Positions 19,143 through 29,506 are shown, counted from the stretch's first letter. The stretch is DNA of 64,000 nt from Nonlabens marinus S1-08 (GCF_000831385.1 NZ_AP014548.1:1603779-1667778), one strand, 5' to 3'. Notes: generated from the sequence alone by a model not told the origin. Translations and numbers: made by a program.

Positions 19143-20078
19143 TTATTCTTCTCGCTTCAACCAACCTTCTGGTCTAAACATCAATACCAATCCTAGAATA
19201 ATAAAAGGAATACTCAACATCTGTCCTGTATTGAGCCCGAAAATAAAGTTTTCACCACCTTCCACTTGTTTGATCTTGACAAACTCGACGAAGAATCTAA
19301 TGACAAATAATAAAACGAAGAACAGTCCAAGGATGTATCCTACTTTTTTCTTCTTATCTGTTTTCCAGTAGACAAACATTAAAATAACAAATAGACAAGC
19401 ATAACCCAGCGCTTCATAAATCTGTGATGGGTGACGCCATGGAATAGCCTCTAATAAGCTGGCATATTGCGGATCGTTGACCACTGCTTCAATGGCTTTG
19501 TCTGTATCCTTGATGCCTGTAGCGTACAAGGCATCTCGCACCGCAGGATCTGAAGTGTCACGAACGAATTTAAATGCCCAATCCACATTCGTCACTTTAC
19601 CTACGATCTCACTATTCATCAAGTTTCCTAAACGTACAAACGCTCCGCCGATGGCAGTAGGTATCACGATACGGTCTAGAATCCAAAACATATGCTTTTG
19701 CAAGTGTTTACGGCTGTAGAAAAACATAGCAATCATGATCCCAATTGCAGCGCCATGGCTTGCCATTCCCGCAAAACCAGTCCATTCAAATGGGCTTAAT
19801 TTAAAAGGAAGCAACACATGTAACGGGTCTGTAAATAAAACTTCCGTTTCATAAAATAAGTAATGTCCTATGCGAGCTCCCGCGAGGCAGCCTATGACGG
19901 TGTACATGAATAAAGGGTCCAGTTTGTCTAGGCTTATTCCATCCTTTTTAAAAATAGGTTTGATGATATACCACCCTAGAACGAAGGCGATCACGTAAGA
20001 AAGACTATAAAAATGTATCGTAAAGAATCCTAGGTCTATTCCCTCTAACGGATTCCAAATGACTTTAAGTGGTAGCAT
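19143..20078 (-). CDS. lgt: Prolipoprotein diacylglyceryl transferase
   Basis: A 311-residue inner-membrane enzyme that transfers diacylglycerol to the lipobox cysteine of prolipoproteins. Seven hydrophobic segments are seen. Family motifs are GARIGHYLFYE, GMASHGAAIGI, RLGNLMNSEIVG (the Lgt signature with Asn and Glu) and HPSQIYEALGY. The insert near residues 155-195 (between the signature and HPSQ) is longer than in E. coli and contains Asp/Lys-rich residues. It is co-directional with yidD-cysS but separated by 83 bp. Confidence 0.95.
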   Translation of the reverse strand: MLPLKVIWNPLEGIDLGFFTIHFYSLSYVIAFVLGWYIIKPIFKKDGISLDKLDPLFMYTVIGCLAGARIGHYLFYETEVLFTDPLHVLLPFKLSPFEWTGFAGMASHGAAIGIMIAMFFYSRKHLQKHMFWILDRIVIPTAIGGAFVRLGNLMNSEIVGKVTNVDWAFKFVRDTSDPAVRDALYATGIKDTDKAIEAVVNDPQYASLLEAIPWRHPSQIYEALGYACLFVILMFVYWKTDKKKKVGYILGLFFVLLFVIRFFVEFVKIKQVEGGENFIFGLNTGQMLSIPFIILGLVLMFRPEGWLKREE

Positions 20079-20161
20079 GTAGTGTGTTTATTCGAGTCGC
20101 TAAAATAACATTTTAAAAAACGATAGCCGACTCATTATGAGAAGGGATGAATTCAGAAAAG

Positions 20162-20386
20162 TTACGGTACAGGATCATAACCTTTACCGCCCCAGGGGTG
20201 ACAACTTGCAATGCGCTTCAAGCCTAGCCATCCGCCTTTAAAAAAGCCATATTTTTTTAAGGCTTCCAGTGTGTAATGAGAACATGTAGGTTGATAGCGG
20301 CAGGTCGCAGGAAGGAAAGGGGAGATTCCTGTTTGATAAAATCGCACCAGCCAGATCAATGGATATGCCGCCCATGAGGTCTTCAT
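20162..20386 (-). CDS. yidD: Membrane protein insertion efficiency factor YidD
   Basis: I choose ATG 20386 (74 residues), 1 bp after the cysS stop codon. A start at 20422 would overlap cysS and add 12 hydrophilic residues. The DUF37 signature is clear: [20 protein letters not shown], then [16 protein letters not shown] and a C-terminal [13 protein letters not shown]. It is a small peripheral membrane protein assisting YidC. The family is usually near rnpA/yidC/oxaA; here it is coupled to cysS instead. Confidence 0.93.
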   Translation of the reverse strand: MKTSWAAYPLIWLVRFYQTGISPFLPATCRYQPTCSHYTLEALKKYGFFKGGWLGLKRIASCHPWGGKGYDPVP

Positions 20387-20387
20387 A

Positions 20388-21875
20388 TTATTTTGTCGTG
20401 TAGGTGGTTCCTTCCGCACCATCTTTCAATTGAATTCCAGCACCTTGCAGCTCATCACGTATTTTATCACTGGTTTCCCAGTCTTTGCGGGCACGTGCGG
20501 TTGCTCGCAAGTCGATGATCAGTTTCATTGCTGCATCCATGTGCTGAGTTCCTTTGGCATCTTCCGTTTGATCGGTCGCTTTGATACCTAGTACATCATA
20601 TAAAAATGCCTTGATAGTTGTTTCAAAGACCTCTAAATCTTCAGCGGTAATGCTTTCATTTTCCTCGTTGATAGAATGAATGATTTTTGCACCTTCAAAT
20701 AATTCCGCAATCAAGATGGGCGTATTAAAATCATCATTCATGGCCGCATAACATTTGTCAGACCAGGCTTTGATGTTTACGGTTGAAGTCTTGCTTACTT
20801 TCAAATGATCCAACAAGCTTATGGCCTCGCGCAAACGACTCAATCCTTTTTCAGCCGCCATGATCGCATCATTACTAAAATCCAATACTGATCTGTATTG
20901 TGCCTGCATCATGAAGAAACGCACAATACTGGGCGAAAATGCCTTTTCCATAAAGTCATTATCACCACTAAAAAGTTCTTGAGGTAAGATGGAATTTCCA
21001 GTCGACTTGGACATCTTCTTACCTTCTAGCGTCAGCATATTAGCATGCATCCAGTAATTTACTGGGCTATGACCATGGGCTGCCTCGCCTTGAGCAATCT
21101 CACATTCATGGTGTGGGAATTTCAAGTCCATACCACCACCGTGAATATCAAAGGTCTCTCCCAGATATTTTGAACTCATGACAGTACATTCCAAGTGCCA
21201 CCCTGGGAAGCCATCGCCCCATGGGCTAGGCCAGCGCATGATGTGCGCCGGTGAGGCTTTTTTCCATAAGGCAAAATCCTGCGGATTGTCTTTCTCACTT
21301 TGCGCTTCCAGCTCGCGAGTGCTGGTAATCATGTCTTCTAAGTTGCGACCACTCAATTTCCCGTACTGATGGTCTTTATTAAACTTCAAGACGTCAAAAT
21401 AAATAGAGCCGTTACGCTCATAGGCGTAGCCTTTATCTAAAATCGTTTTGATAATTTCAATTTGTTCTACAATATGACCTGTGGCTGTAGGCTCAATACT
21501 AGGTGGAAAGTTGTTGAAGCGCTGCATCACATTATGGAAATCCAGCGTGTATTGCTGTACGACTTCCATAGGTTCTAGCTTTTCTAAGCGCGCTTTTTTA
21601 GAAATTTTGTCTTCACCTTCATCAGCATCATCTGTCAAGTGACCCGCATCCGTAATATTTCGCACGTAACGCACTTTGTAGCCTAGGTGTGTCAAATACC
21701 TGTAAATCATGTCAAAACTGATGAACGTACGACAATTCCCTAAATGGACGTTGCTATAAACGGTAGGTCCACATACATACATACCTATACGTCCTTCATG
21801 AATAGGTTTGAAAACCTGCTTTTCACCAGCAATGGAGTTGTAGAGTTTCAGTTGTTGATCTTGGTATAAAGCCAT
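20388..21875 (-). CDS. cysS: Cysteine-tRNA ligase
   Basis: A 495-residue class I aminoacyl-tRNA synthetase. Zinc ligand Cys35 lies in YVCGPTVY, the HIGH motif is HLGN (44-47), a second zinc-site cluster lies in [10 protein letters not shown] and HHECEIAQ, and KMSKS is exact in [10 protein letters not shown]. The C-terminal helical DALR-type domain and tail are present. The length is normal (about 460-500). It is followed by yidD with a 1-bp gap and preceded by palindrome copy 6. Confidence 0.97.
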   Translation of the reverse strand: MALYQDQQLKLYNSIAGEKQVFKPIHEGRIGMYVCGPTVYSNVHLGNCRTFISFDMIYRYLTHLGYKVRYVRNITDAGHLTDDADEGEDKISKKARLEKLEPMEVVQQYTLDFHNVMQRFNNFPPSIEPTATGHIVEQIEIIKTILDKGYAYERNGSIYFDVLKFNKDHQYGKLSGRNLEDMITSTRELEAQSEKDNPQDFALWKKASPAHIMRWPSPWGDGFPGWHLECTVMSSKYLGETFDIHGGGMDLKFPHHECEIAQGEAAHGHSPVNYWMHANMLTLEGKKMSKSTGNSILPQELFSGDNDFMEKAFSPSIVRFFMMQAQYRSVLDFSNDAIMAAEKGLSRLREAISLLDHLKVSKTSTVNIKAWSDKCYAAMNDDFNTPILIAELFEGAKIIHSINEENESITAEDLEVFETTIKAFLYDVLGIKATDQTEDAKGTQHMDAAMKLIIDLRATARARKDWETSDKIRDELQGAGIQLKDGAEGTTYTTK

Positions 21876-21921
21876 GTGCTCTTTTTGTAATGCGAATTGA
21901 AGTTTTCAGGAATTTAAATAT

Positions 21922-21945
21922 AGTTCGCTTTCGCGAAAGCGAACT
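21922..21945. repeat. Iterated palindrome copy 6 (24-bp perfect)
   Basis: The core extended by AGTT/AACT arms, between folE and cysS (both minus strand), 47 bp upstream of the cysS ATG. Confidence 0.95.
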
Positions 21946-21976
21946 TCTTACAGCGCCACCTGCAAGTCAGCCAAAA

Positions 21977-22648
21977 TTAGAACTTGGTTTCTAGCTTTAT
22001 GTAGTCTAAAAATTCGCTCTTTGTCTGAGGATCTTTGAATTTACCACCAAATTCTCCAGTTACCGTACTGCTGTCAATATCACGTATTCCACGACTGTTG
22101 ACGCACAAATGTTTTGCATCAATAACACAAGCAACATCGTCTGTGTTCAATACCTTTTGCAACTCACGCACAATTTGTATGTTCAATCGTTCTTGAACTT
22201 GAGGGCGTTTTGCATAATAATCCACAATGCGGTTCATTTTTGAAAGACCAACGACGTTACCATTAGAAATGTAAGCAACATGCGCTCGTCCCACGATAGG
22301 AAGCAAGTGATGCTCACAAGTAGAGTAGAGAACGATGTTCTTCTCTACCAGCATTTCATTATACTTATATTTATTCTCAAAGGTGGATGCACTAGGTTTT
22401 CTTTCTGGCTTTAAACCTCCAAAAATCTCATTGACAAACATTTTTGCTACCCTATTAGGAGTTCCTTTAAGGCTATCGTCACTCATATCCATTCCTAGAG
22501 TATGTAATATCTCGTACACATTTTTTTTAATGGACTCAATCTTTTCTCCATCAGTCATCTCAAAGGCATTGTCTCTCAGGGGAGTTTGCTCATTTGCTGA
22601 TAAATGATCTTGGTCTTCTATGTTTTCTAAAAAATCTTCTACGTTCAT
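21977..22648 (-). CDS. folE: GTP cyclohydrolase I
   Basis: A 223-residue enzyme converting GTP to dihydroneopterin triphosphate, the first step of folate/pterin synthesis; it may also feed QueD/QueE. The zinc site is visible as CEHHLLPI and HLCVNSRGI. The signature GLSKMNRIVDYYAKRPQVQERL region is complete and the C-terminal STVTGEFGG is present. The N-terminal 30 residues are acidic and variable. A TAAATTTG -7-like box lies at 22686-22693 on the minus strand. Confidence 0.95.
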   Translation of the reverse strand: MNVEDFLENIEDQDHLSANEQTPLRDNAFEMTDGEKIESIKKNVYEILHTLGMDMSDDSLKGTPNRVAKMFVNEIFGGLKPERKPSASTFENKYKYNEMLVEKNIVLYSTCEHHLLPIVGRAHVAYISNGNVVGLSKMNRIVDYYAKRPQVQERLNIQIVRELQKVLNTDDVACVIDAKHLCVNSRGIRDIDSSTVTGEFGGKFKDPQTKSEFLDYIKLETKF

Positions 22649-22685
22649 AAAATAGCGCCTTTTTAGGCATTAATTAAACAGGTTG

Positions 22686-22693
22686 CAAATTTA
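22686..22693 (-). promoter_or_regulatory. Putative -7 box (TAAATTTG) of folE
   Basis: A match to TAnnTTTG on the minus strand, 38 bp before the folE ATG; no clear -33 TTG. Confidence 0.4.
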
Positions 22694-22814
22694 CAACTTA
22701 GGAGCGTATTTGCATGGGATAACTGCAATAGACTAAAAGTCCATGAACTACGTTTTTAGGATGTAGCGATCTCATTGCCGATATTTACATTTCTATGATC
22801 ACGATCACACCCAC

Positions 22815-25800
22815 ATGAAGTATTTTTTACTTGCGTTATTTTTTATGGGCGTCTGTCACGTGCACGCACAAACGGTGATTGAAATGCCTACAAACTCTGC
22901 TGCTGGGCCTACCAAATCTGTGGGTTGTGGCGATGCGATATTTACAGATAGCGGTACTACAACTGCCAATTATAGCAATGCTACAAACGGGATCATAGTA
23001 TTCTGTCCCTCTATTGAAACGGACCGGATGATTTTAGATTTTTCTGTGATGTCTATTTTGGCTGGGGATGTGATGACTATTTATGATGGCGATAGTACTG
23101 CCGCTCCTGTTCTTAACACTTTTTCCAATACAAATACTGCTCCTGGCGTCATTCAAGCAACAGCTTCCAACTCCACAGGGTGCTTGACGGTACGATTTGT
23201 TAGCAATGCAACAGGAACCGCTGCGGGATGGGAGGCAAGGCGGCGCTGTTTTGATCCTTGTCAGACCATTACCCCAACTATAATAACGACTCCAGCTATT
23301 GATCCTGATGGGATTCTACGTATTTGTCAGGGAGACTCTGTACAGTTTGACGGTGGTGCTTCATTTAGCGATTCTGGAGCTGGAGCCACGTACCGTTGGG
23401 ATTTTAACACGGGTAATGGTTTTGTTTCCGGAGTCTCTCAAATAGAGACATTCACTGAATCGGGTTCTTACCAAGTAAGATTTGAGGTCACTGATGCTAA
23501 CGGCTGTAGCGACCGAGATTTAATTGATTTAATCGTTCAAGTATCTAATGATCCTGATTTTTCAGGAACTGTGGCTGCAGATACATCCATATGTATAGGG
23601 GAGACCACTACTATTACAGGCAATGTTAGCACGGTGCCTTTTGTGGCAACTCCAGCGCCTCCAGTCACAGGACAAACATTTTTGCCAGATGGGACAGGGG
23701 TGAGCTATCAAACTTGTATAGATGTGAATATCTTCAGCCCAGGTGCAACACTAACAGATGCGTCTGACTTGGTTTCCATGTTCATGAACTTAGAGCATAG
23801 TTGGGCAGACGATTTAGATATTGTGCTTACGGCTCCTAATGGTTCATCCATCACCATCTTGCAAACGGGACAATCAAATGGGGAGAAATACCTTGGCAAT
23901 CCTATTGATGACGAGACTTCCAATGCTCCAGGAACTGGTTTTGAATATGTCATCACTGAGGCTCCTGGCGCAACCACTACATTTCAAAATGCGCTAGCGG
24001 GATCGCCACAGCGAGTTTCCTTACCAGCGGGAGATTATTTGCCAACCACTTCTTTTTCAAATTTCTTAGGAACTAATCTTAATGGGTTATGGTGCTTAAC
24101 GGTTACTGATAATCTTGAATTTGACAATGGATATATTTTTGAATGGGGATTGAATTTTGATCCTGCGTTGATTCCTTCTGAATTATCGTTTACTCCAGGA
24201 GAAGTGCGAGAAGAATGGCAACCCGATCCTACGATTATTGCCACAAACGGGAATGTAATCACTGTTCAACCTACCGCGGTAGGCACTAAATGCTATACGT
24301 ATGAGTATGAAGATAGTTTTGGGTGTGTTTACACTCGCGATGTTTGCATAGAGGTAAATCCATTACCAGCTCCCAATCCACCTAATGATTTACTGGTTTG
24401 TGACACCGTGGGGAATATGACAACTGTGGACTTAACACAAAATACGGCAGTCATGCTTGCTGGCCAGCCCGCATCTTCATTTCAAGTCATTTATTATAAT
24501 CAATCAATGGATGCGGCAAGCGGCACAAATCCCATTACGAATCCCAATACATACCCGGCTGCAACTACTTCAGCAATTATATATGCAACTGTCACAGACA
24601 TTTCAACCGGTTGCGTTGTAGTCCTAGACTTTCAAGTGGCTATCAATAAAGCAATTTTCAATGCGGCTTCTGATCTTGTGGTTTGTGACGACCCTTCCAA
24701 TGATGGAATTGAGTTGTTTGACTTAACTCAGCAAATCAATCAAATCATCGGTACCCAATCTTCATCAGAAGTCTCGGTGCAATTTTTTAGATCCCAGGCA
24801 GAAGCCAATACGGCCTCCAATCCAATTACTAATTCTGCATCTTATACCAATGAGAACTCGCCGCAACAAACCATTTTTGTTCGAGTATCAAACAGCGCAG
24901 ACCCAGATTGTTTTTCCACAGGAAGTTTTGAGTTAACAGTAGGAGGTAATCCAGACGCCAATCCTGTGAGTGATTTTCAAGTATGTGACGATGCTACTAA
25001 CGATGGTTTTGCCAATTTCAATCTTGTCAGTAAGGATTTAGAAATATTAGCGGGTCAAAGTGCAGCTGATTTTGAAGTCAGTTATTATACAAATCAATCA
25101 GATGCCAATGCAAGGCAAAATGCACTGGATAAAACAGCTTATCAAAACACGTCAAACTTTCAAACTATAGTGGGCCGTATTGAAAGTCGTTTAAATACGG
25201 AATGCTTTGACACAACAGAATTTGAACTGATCGTGAATACTAATCCTATTCTTGGAACTCCTTTGCCTATTGTAGTTTGCGATGACCCTAGTGGTGATGG
25301 ACAGGAACTATTTGATCTAACCCAGAACGATGCAGACCTACTAAACGGTCTCTCAGCTGCAGATTTTCAAATTAGTTATTACCTAACACAGAATGACGCA
25401 GTTACTGCAACTGGATCTATTACTTCTTCTTACACAAGCAATCAGTCGACGGACGATATTTTTGTTAGAGTGGAAAACATCAATACCGGTTGTTTTACCA
25501 CCACACAATTTCAAATAATTATCAATTCAGTGCCGCAAACTGCCGTAGTTCCTGTTTTAGAAGCTTGTGATGATAACAGTGATGGATTAAGTATTTTTCG
25601 TTTAAATGATAGGTTAGACGCCATACGCAATGGACAATCTGGAGTTACAGTATCTTACTTCAGTTCTCAAAATGATGCTCTTACTGCAACGAATCCTTTA
25701 AATGCCGAAACTTATCAAAGTACTGCGGCCTCAGAGACTATTTTTTATAGATCTAGCTTTGATGCTACGAGCTGCTATACTACCGGAAGTTTTGAACTAC

Positions 25801-26825
25801 GAACTGTGGCGCCGCCTATAGCAGCAACTCCTGCGGCTGTAGAGCTATGCGACAGCGGTGATGGTACCATCACCTATGATTTATCAAATAGTAGTAGCGC
25901 CATTCAAGATGGTCAATCGAACACTCAAGTCACCTATTACAATTCGCAAGTGGATGCAAATTCTGGGAATGCAACCATTAATAACACGCAAACATTTACT
26001 GTAGATACGACTGTTTTTGCAAGATTAGAGAACACAAATACAGGCTGTTTTGATATTACAGTTGTACAAGTCCAGTTTGGAGGCTTGCCAAACCCACAAT
26101 TGCCAGAGGAAGTTGTATTGTGTAGGGATCCACAAGGAATGCTGGTGGATGGTCCAGCGGTATTAGATACCGGACTTGACCCTATCGATTTTAGTTTTGA
26201 ATGGACCTTTGACGGCGCCTTGCTGCCTAGTGAGATGGATGCCCGTTTAATCACGGAACAACAAGGGATTTATGCGGTTACGGTAACTAATAGAAACTCG
26301 GGTTGTCAAATAACGGATCAGTCCCTCGTGCGACTGGCTGGAGCTCCAGACACATTTAACATAGACATTACCACACAACCCTTTGAGGACTTTCAGCGTA
26401 TTGAAATAAGTGCGACTGGTCCTGATGAATATTGGTTCCAATTGGATGACGGCTTATATCAGGACAGCAATGTGTTTGAAAATGTAACTCCAGGAGTTCA
26501 CGACATCACTATAGCAGAGCGCAACGGTTGTGGTAGTGTGACGACACAGGTTTTTGTTTATGGATATCCTAAGTTTTTCACCCCCAATAATGACGGTTAC
26601 AATGATACTTGGAATGTTTTTGCAGGCAATCGATTGCCTATATTACAAATACTCATTTTTGACCGGTATGGAAAATTACTCAAACAGCTGAATCCTACTG
26701 GAGCAGGCTGGGATGGCACCTTTGCGGGAGAACCCCTGCCTAGCACTGATTACTGGTTTAGATTACAATATGAGTTTGAAGGAGAGGTGCGGGAAAGCTC
26801 GGGTCACTTTTCAATGAAACGCTAA
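22815..26825 (+). CDS. Large T9SS-exported adhesin-like protein with type B sorting domain
   Basis: A 1336-residue secreted protein. A signal peptide (1-19) is followed by a CUB-like domain (about 30-145, with paired cysteines). A PKD-like domain (about 155-245, YRWDFNTGNGFVSG) and a proprotein-convertase P-like domain (about 265-460, with SWADDLDIVLTAPNGSS) come next. Then six tandem units of about 93-99 residues (about 520-1090) each begin xxVCDD and contain FDLTQ, a 'VSYY..Q.DA' core and a Cys-containing strand. The last 90 residues, from PKFFTPNNDGYNDTW, are a CHU_C/type B sorting domain for the type IX system. It is probably a surface or gliding-related adhesin; the ligand is unknown. 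It is monocistronic. Confidence 0.85.
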   Translation: MKYFLLALFFMGVCHVHAQTVIEMPTNSAAGPTKSVGCGDAIFTDSGTTTANYSNATNGIIVFCPSIETDRMILDFSVMSILAGDVMTIYDGDSTAAPVLNTFSNTNTAPGVIQATASNSTGCLTVRFVSNATGTAAGWEARRRCFDPCQTITPTIITTPAIDPDGILRICQGDSVQFDGGASFSDSGAGATYRWDFNTGNGFVSGVSQIETFTESGSYQVRFEVTDANGCSDRDLIDLIVQVSNDPDFSGTVAADTSICIGETTTITGNVSTVPFVATPAPPVTGQTFLPDGTGVSYQTCIDVNIFSPGATLTDASDLVSMFMNLEHSWADDLDIVLTAPNGSSITILQTGQSNGEKYLGNPIDDETSNAPGTGFEYVITEAPGATTTFQNALAGSPQRVSLPAGDYLPTTSFSNFLGTNLNGLWCLTVTDNLEFDNGYIFEWGLNFDPALIPSELSFTPGEVREEWQPDPTIIATNGNVITVQPTAVGTKCYTYEYEDSFGCVYTRDVCIEVNPLPAPNPPNDLLVCDTVGNMTTVDLTQNTAVMLAGQPASSFQVIYYNQSMDAASGTNPITNPNTYPAATTSAIIYATVTDISTGCVVVLDFQVAINKAIFNAASDLVVCDDPSNDGIELFDLTQQINQIIGTQSSSEVSVQFFRSQAEANTASNPITNSASYTNENSPQQTIFVRVSNSADPDCFSTGSFELTVGGNPDANPVSDFQVCDDATNDGFANFNLVSKDLEILAGQSAADFEVSYYTNQSDANARQNALDKTAYQNTSNFQTIVGRIESRLNTECFDTTEFELIVNTNPILGTPLPIVVCDDPSGDGQELFDLTQNDADLLNGLSAADFQISYYLTQNDAVTATGSITSSYTSNQSTDDIFVRVENINTGCFTTTQFQIIINSVPQTAVVPVLEACDDNSDGLSIFRLNDRLDAIRNGQSGVTVSYFSSQNDALTATNPLNAETYQSTAASETIFYRSSFDATSCYTTGSFELRTVAPPIAATPAAVELCDSGDGTITYDLSNSSSAIQDGQSNTQVTYYNSQVDANSGNATINNTQTFTVDTTVFARLENTNTGCFDITVVQVQFGGLPNPQLPEEVVLCRDPQGMLVDGPAVLDTGLDPIDFSFEWTFDGALLPSEMDARLITEQQGIYAVTVTNRNSGCQITDQSLVRLAGAPDTFNIDITTQPFEDFQRIEISATGPDEYWFQLDDGLYQDSNVFENVTPGVHDITIAERNGCGSVTTQVFVYGYPKFFTPNNDGYNDTWNVFAGNRLPILQILIFDRYGKLLKQLNPTGAGWDGTFAGEPLPSTDYWFRLQYEFEGEVRESSGHFSMKR

Positions 26826-26826
26826 C

Positions 26827-26860
26827 ACTAAAAAGCGCCCTAATTAAGGCGCTTTTTAGT
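26827..26860 (+). terminator. Terminator after the T9SS protein gene
   Basis: Stem ACTAAAAAGCGCC / GGCGCTTTTTAGT with an 8-nt loop; symmetrical, so it may also serve the facing gene. Confidence 0.85.
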
Positions 26861-26876
26861 TGATTTGAATCTGTTG

Positions 26877-26904
26877 TTATTTCGCTTTCGCGAAAGCGAA
26901 ATAA
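26877..26904. repeat. Iterated palindrome copy 7 (28-bp perfect)
   Basis: The longest copy: the core is extended by TTATTT/AAATAA arms to 28 bp of perfect dyad symmetry, in the convergent spacer between the T9SS gene and the OmpP1-type gene. Confidence 0.95.
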
Positions 26905-26918
26905 TCTAAAAACTCATT

Positions 26919-28430
26919 TTAAAAATTGAAGCCTAAAGTCACCGCAACATTCGTTTTTTCATTCTGAACTTGACCTCTGGTGGTTAGACCCGTAGGGAAT
27001 AACTGCTGACTGTAGTTTCTGTCTGCATAATCGTAGGATACATCTAAATTAGTGCTTCCCCAGGTATACCCTAAACCTAAGCTATAGCCCGTATAGTCAT
27101 CTTGAATCTCTTTGTTCTTATACGGTGATTCGACCGTGCGAAAACCTCCTCTAAGCGTGAAGTTATCAATGCGGTATTCGCCACCCACTCGTAAGGTAGC
27201 AGCGCGGTCTAGCTGCTGCATGATTTGAGCATTATTGTCAGCAAATGCAGGTTCGTTTTTCGGGCTAAATTCTAAATTTGAATAATCTTTAGTAGAATAA
27301 TCTAAACTTAATAGTCCAGCAGTGCCGAAAATATAGGCGATACTTCCAGTCAAGCTACCAGGCGTTCTCAAGTCGTAAGGGGCGTAAACATTGATAATGT
27401 TTGGAATTACATCTACTGGAGCACCATTCCTACGATTTGCAGAAATTTCTTGTACTAAGGTTTCTTCAATGGTGTACCAGGTAGGTGATTCATAAGTGGC
27501 GCCTAGGCGTAAAGACTCTGTGATTTTGCCGATTGTTCCCACTTGTACTGAGATCCCATTACCTGTTGTATTTAATTCATTTCTAAATTCAATACCTGTT
27601 GTCGTGGCATCTGTATTAGAGTTGACTTCACGAAAACCAGTGAAACGGGAGTAGTTTAATGAATGAGCATTCAAGTTCACACCAAAACTCCACTTGTCAT
27701 ACAATTGACCAGCGAGGTTGAATGAAATTTTATTTTGACTTCCAGAACTAATGACTTCATATCCTTGATTGAAAGATCCAGTTCCAGTGGCTGATACGTA
27801 TTGAGTATTGTTTGGGTCTCCTGGATTCACAGGATCAATAATGAAGGATTGAAATCCTAAAAAGCCTTGTTGTGCATCAAACCCTATATTCTCTCCTAAG
27901 AACTGATAAAGGCTGGATAGAGTCTCACCTGGCTGAGTCTCAAAATTATCCAGACTGAACCCATTCGCATTATTCAAAAAATATTGAGAAATAGACGTGG
28001 TAGAGTTGCCTGCTAGAAATACATTATTGTCATAAGATCGTGTAGCATCATAATTAAATCCAACAGCAAACTTAGATAAAGGACTACCATCTACCGCTTT
28101 AAATACGAGAACACCTCCCGCTTGATTGATATCAAGATCAGAACTCTCTGCTGTAGCTAGACCATCAAAGTAAATGGAGTTATTGGTGTTGTTTGAATTT
28201 GCTAATGAAAAGCTTGCAAAATGATTTGCAAAAATCACAGATCCAGCAGGATTTTGCCCCATTGCGGTTAAGTCACCTCCCAAAGCGCCGAATGCACCAC
28301 TAAGTGCACGGTATCTGGCGGTTCCATATAGATCATCTTGTTGACCATAAAGCAACCCATCATTTACAGTTTGTGCGGTACAAAAAAGCGCACTTGCTAT
28401 AAGCGCGCTTGTTATAAATAGTTTATTCAT
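26919..28430 (-). CDS. OmpP1/FadL-type outer-membrane transport protein
   Basis: A 503-residue outer-membrane barrel. I use ATG 28430, which opens the signal peptide MNKLFITSALIASALFCTAQ. The N-terminal plug-like segment YRALSGAFGALGGDLTAMGQNPAGS is the FadL/OmpP1 hallmark (alternating Gly, NPAG). Strands follow to VAVTLGFNF at the C-terminus. The family transports long-chain fatty acids and other hydrophobic molecules; the exact substrate is unknown. It lies 19 bp after the Arg/Ser-rich lipoprotein gene and is probably in the same operon. Confidence 0.85.
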   Translation of the reverse strand: MNKLFITSALIASALFCTAQTVNDGLLYGQQDDLYGTARYRALSGAFGALGGDLTAMGQNPAGSVIFANHFASFSLANSNNTNNSIYFDGLATAESSDLDINQAGGVLVFKAVDGSPLSKFAVGFNYDATRSYDNNVFLAGNSTTSISQYFLNNANGFSLDNFETQPGETLSSLYQFLGENIGFDAQQGFLGFQSFIIDPVNPGDPNNTQYVSATGTGSFNQGYEVISSGSQNKISFNLAGQLYDKWSFGVNLNAHSLNYSRFTGFREVNSNTDATTTGIEFRNELNTTGNGISVQVGTIGKITESLRLGATYESPTWYTIEETLVQEISANRRNGAPVDVIPNIINVYAPYDLRTPGSLTGSIAYIFGTAGLLSLDYSTKDYSNLEFSPKNEPAFADNNAQIMQQLDRAATLRVGGEYRIDNFTLRGGFRTVESPYKNKEIQDDYTGYSLGLGYTWGSTNLDVSYDYADRNYSQQLFPTGLTTRGQVQNEKTNVAVTLGFNF

Positions 28431-28448
28431 GATATACATTTAATTTTA

Positions 28449-29495
28449 TTATCCTCTGCGTCCTGAAGATCTTCCTGATGATGAGGATCTTCCACTGGAT
28501 GTTCCAGAACTACTAGATCTACCTGTACTTGAGCGGACGCTACCAGATGATGATCTTGTACCTGAGCTTCTTCCTGTGGAACTTCTGGTTCCACTGCGGC
28601 TAGGTTCAATCGATGGTCTTGTTCTACTAGCTCCTGGCGTTATAGTGGAAGATGAACGGCCTGTAGAAATTCTGCGGCTAGGACTAGAAGATCTACCAAC
28701 ACCACTTCCAGTTCTTCCAGACCTTAAATAATCAGCTCTTCTACCTGTTGCTGTTGGTGAATTCTCAGCAGTTCTCGTTCTGCCTGTAGACGTTCCTCTA
28801 GCATTGAAATAATCTATTTCAGATGCGTATCCATTTCTTGGGTTATAAGCTCCGTACCCGTATCTGGATAAATTACCTCCAATATTAGGGTAGAAATTAC
28901 CATTCCTGCGACCGGTGCCATATCCATATGCATATCCATAAGGTCTAAACGCACCGAAAGGCTGGTAGAAAGCAACTGCACCATAATGATTGTAAAATGG
29001 AGAGTAAAAGTTGTTATAACCATTGAAAAAGCCCCAACCACCATAATTGAAAAAAGGATTGAACCCAAATCCATAATTCCAGTACCCGGCACCAAATCCA
29101 TATCCAAACCCTTGATTATAAGTAATAATTACTTCAGACGGGTTACTCCCCCATGCAGGCTGACTGCTGTAGCTATTGTTATAGGTTAAAGAGGATTCAT
29201 CATAGCTATCTGAAGAATAACCCTCAACATCGGTAAATACCGCACTGTCGTTTTGAGTGTATCCTGTGCGTTCTAGCTCGTTAGCAAATAGCTGTTCGTA
29301 ATATACAGAACTGTTTTCCTTGTAAGTTGCAGGAACTGCTTCCACTTCATAGTCTGAGTTTCGCTCTTGATCACCATATATACCATCATTATAAGAAGCA
29401 TCGGTGTAAGATCCGCAAGAAACGAATATGCTTGACACTATTAAGAGAAAGGAAAGCCTTCCAATCGTCTTTTTATTAAGTATTAATTTTTTCAT
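28449..29495 (-). CDS. Lipoprotein with Tyr/Gly/Phe-rich middle and Arg/Ser-rich tail
   Basis: A 348-residue protein. The signal peptide has a lipobox cysteine near residue 27 (IFVSC). The middle (about 125-215) is very rich in Gly, Tyr, Phe and Asn (GYGFGAGYWNYGFGFNPF), and the last 110 residues are nearly all Ser, Arg, Gly and Thr (SGRSSSSGRSSGRRG end). This is low-complexity and probably disordered and strongly basic. I do not recognise an enzymatic domain. Similar genes sit beside OmpP1 and proS in Flavobacteriaceae. It is likely a surface or periplasmic structural protein, but this is an inference. Confidence 0.6.
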   Translation of the reverse strand: MKKLILNKKTIGRLSFLLIVSSIFVSCGSYTDASYNDGIYGDQERNSDYEVEAVPATYKENSSVYYEQLFANELERTGYTQNDSAVFTDVEGYSSDSYDESSLTYNNSYSSQPAWGSNPSEVIITYNQGFGYGFGAGYWNYGFGFNPFFNYGGWGFFNGYNNFYSPFYNHYGAVAFYQPFGAFRPYGYAYGYGTGRRNGNFYPNIGGNLSRYGYGAYNPRNGYASEIDYFNARGTSTGRTRTAENSPTATGRRADYLRSGRTGSGVGRSSSPSRRISTGRSSSTITPGASRTRPSIEPSRSGTRSSTGRSSGTRSSSGSVRSSTGRSSSSGTSSGRSSSSGRSSGRRG

Positions 29496-29506
29496 GGTGT
29501 ATATAT

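Noticed and set aside
28427-28609. Small ORF in the Ser/Arg-rich region
   Set aside because: It is an antisense-frame shadow of the low-complexity tail, with no independent support.
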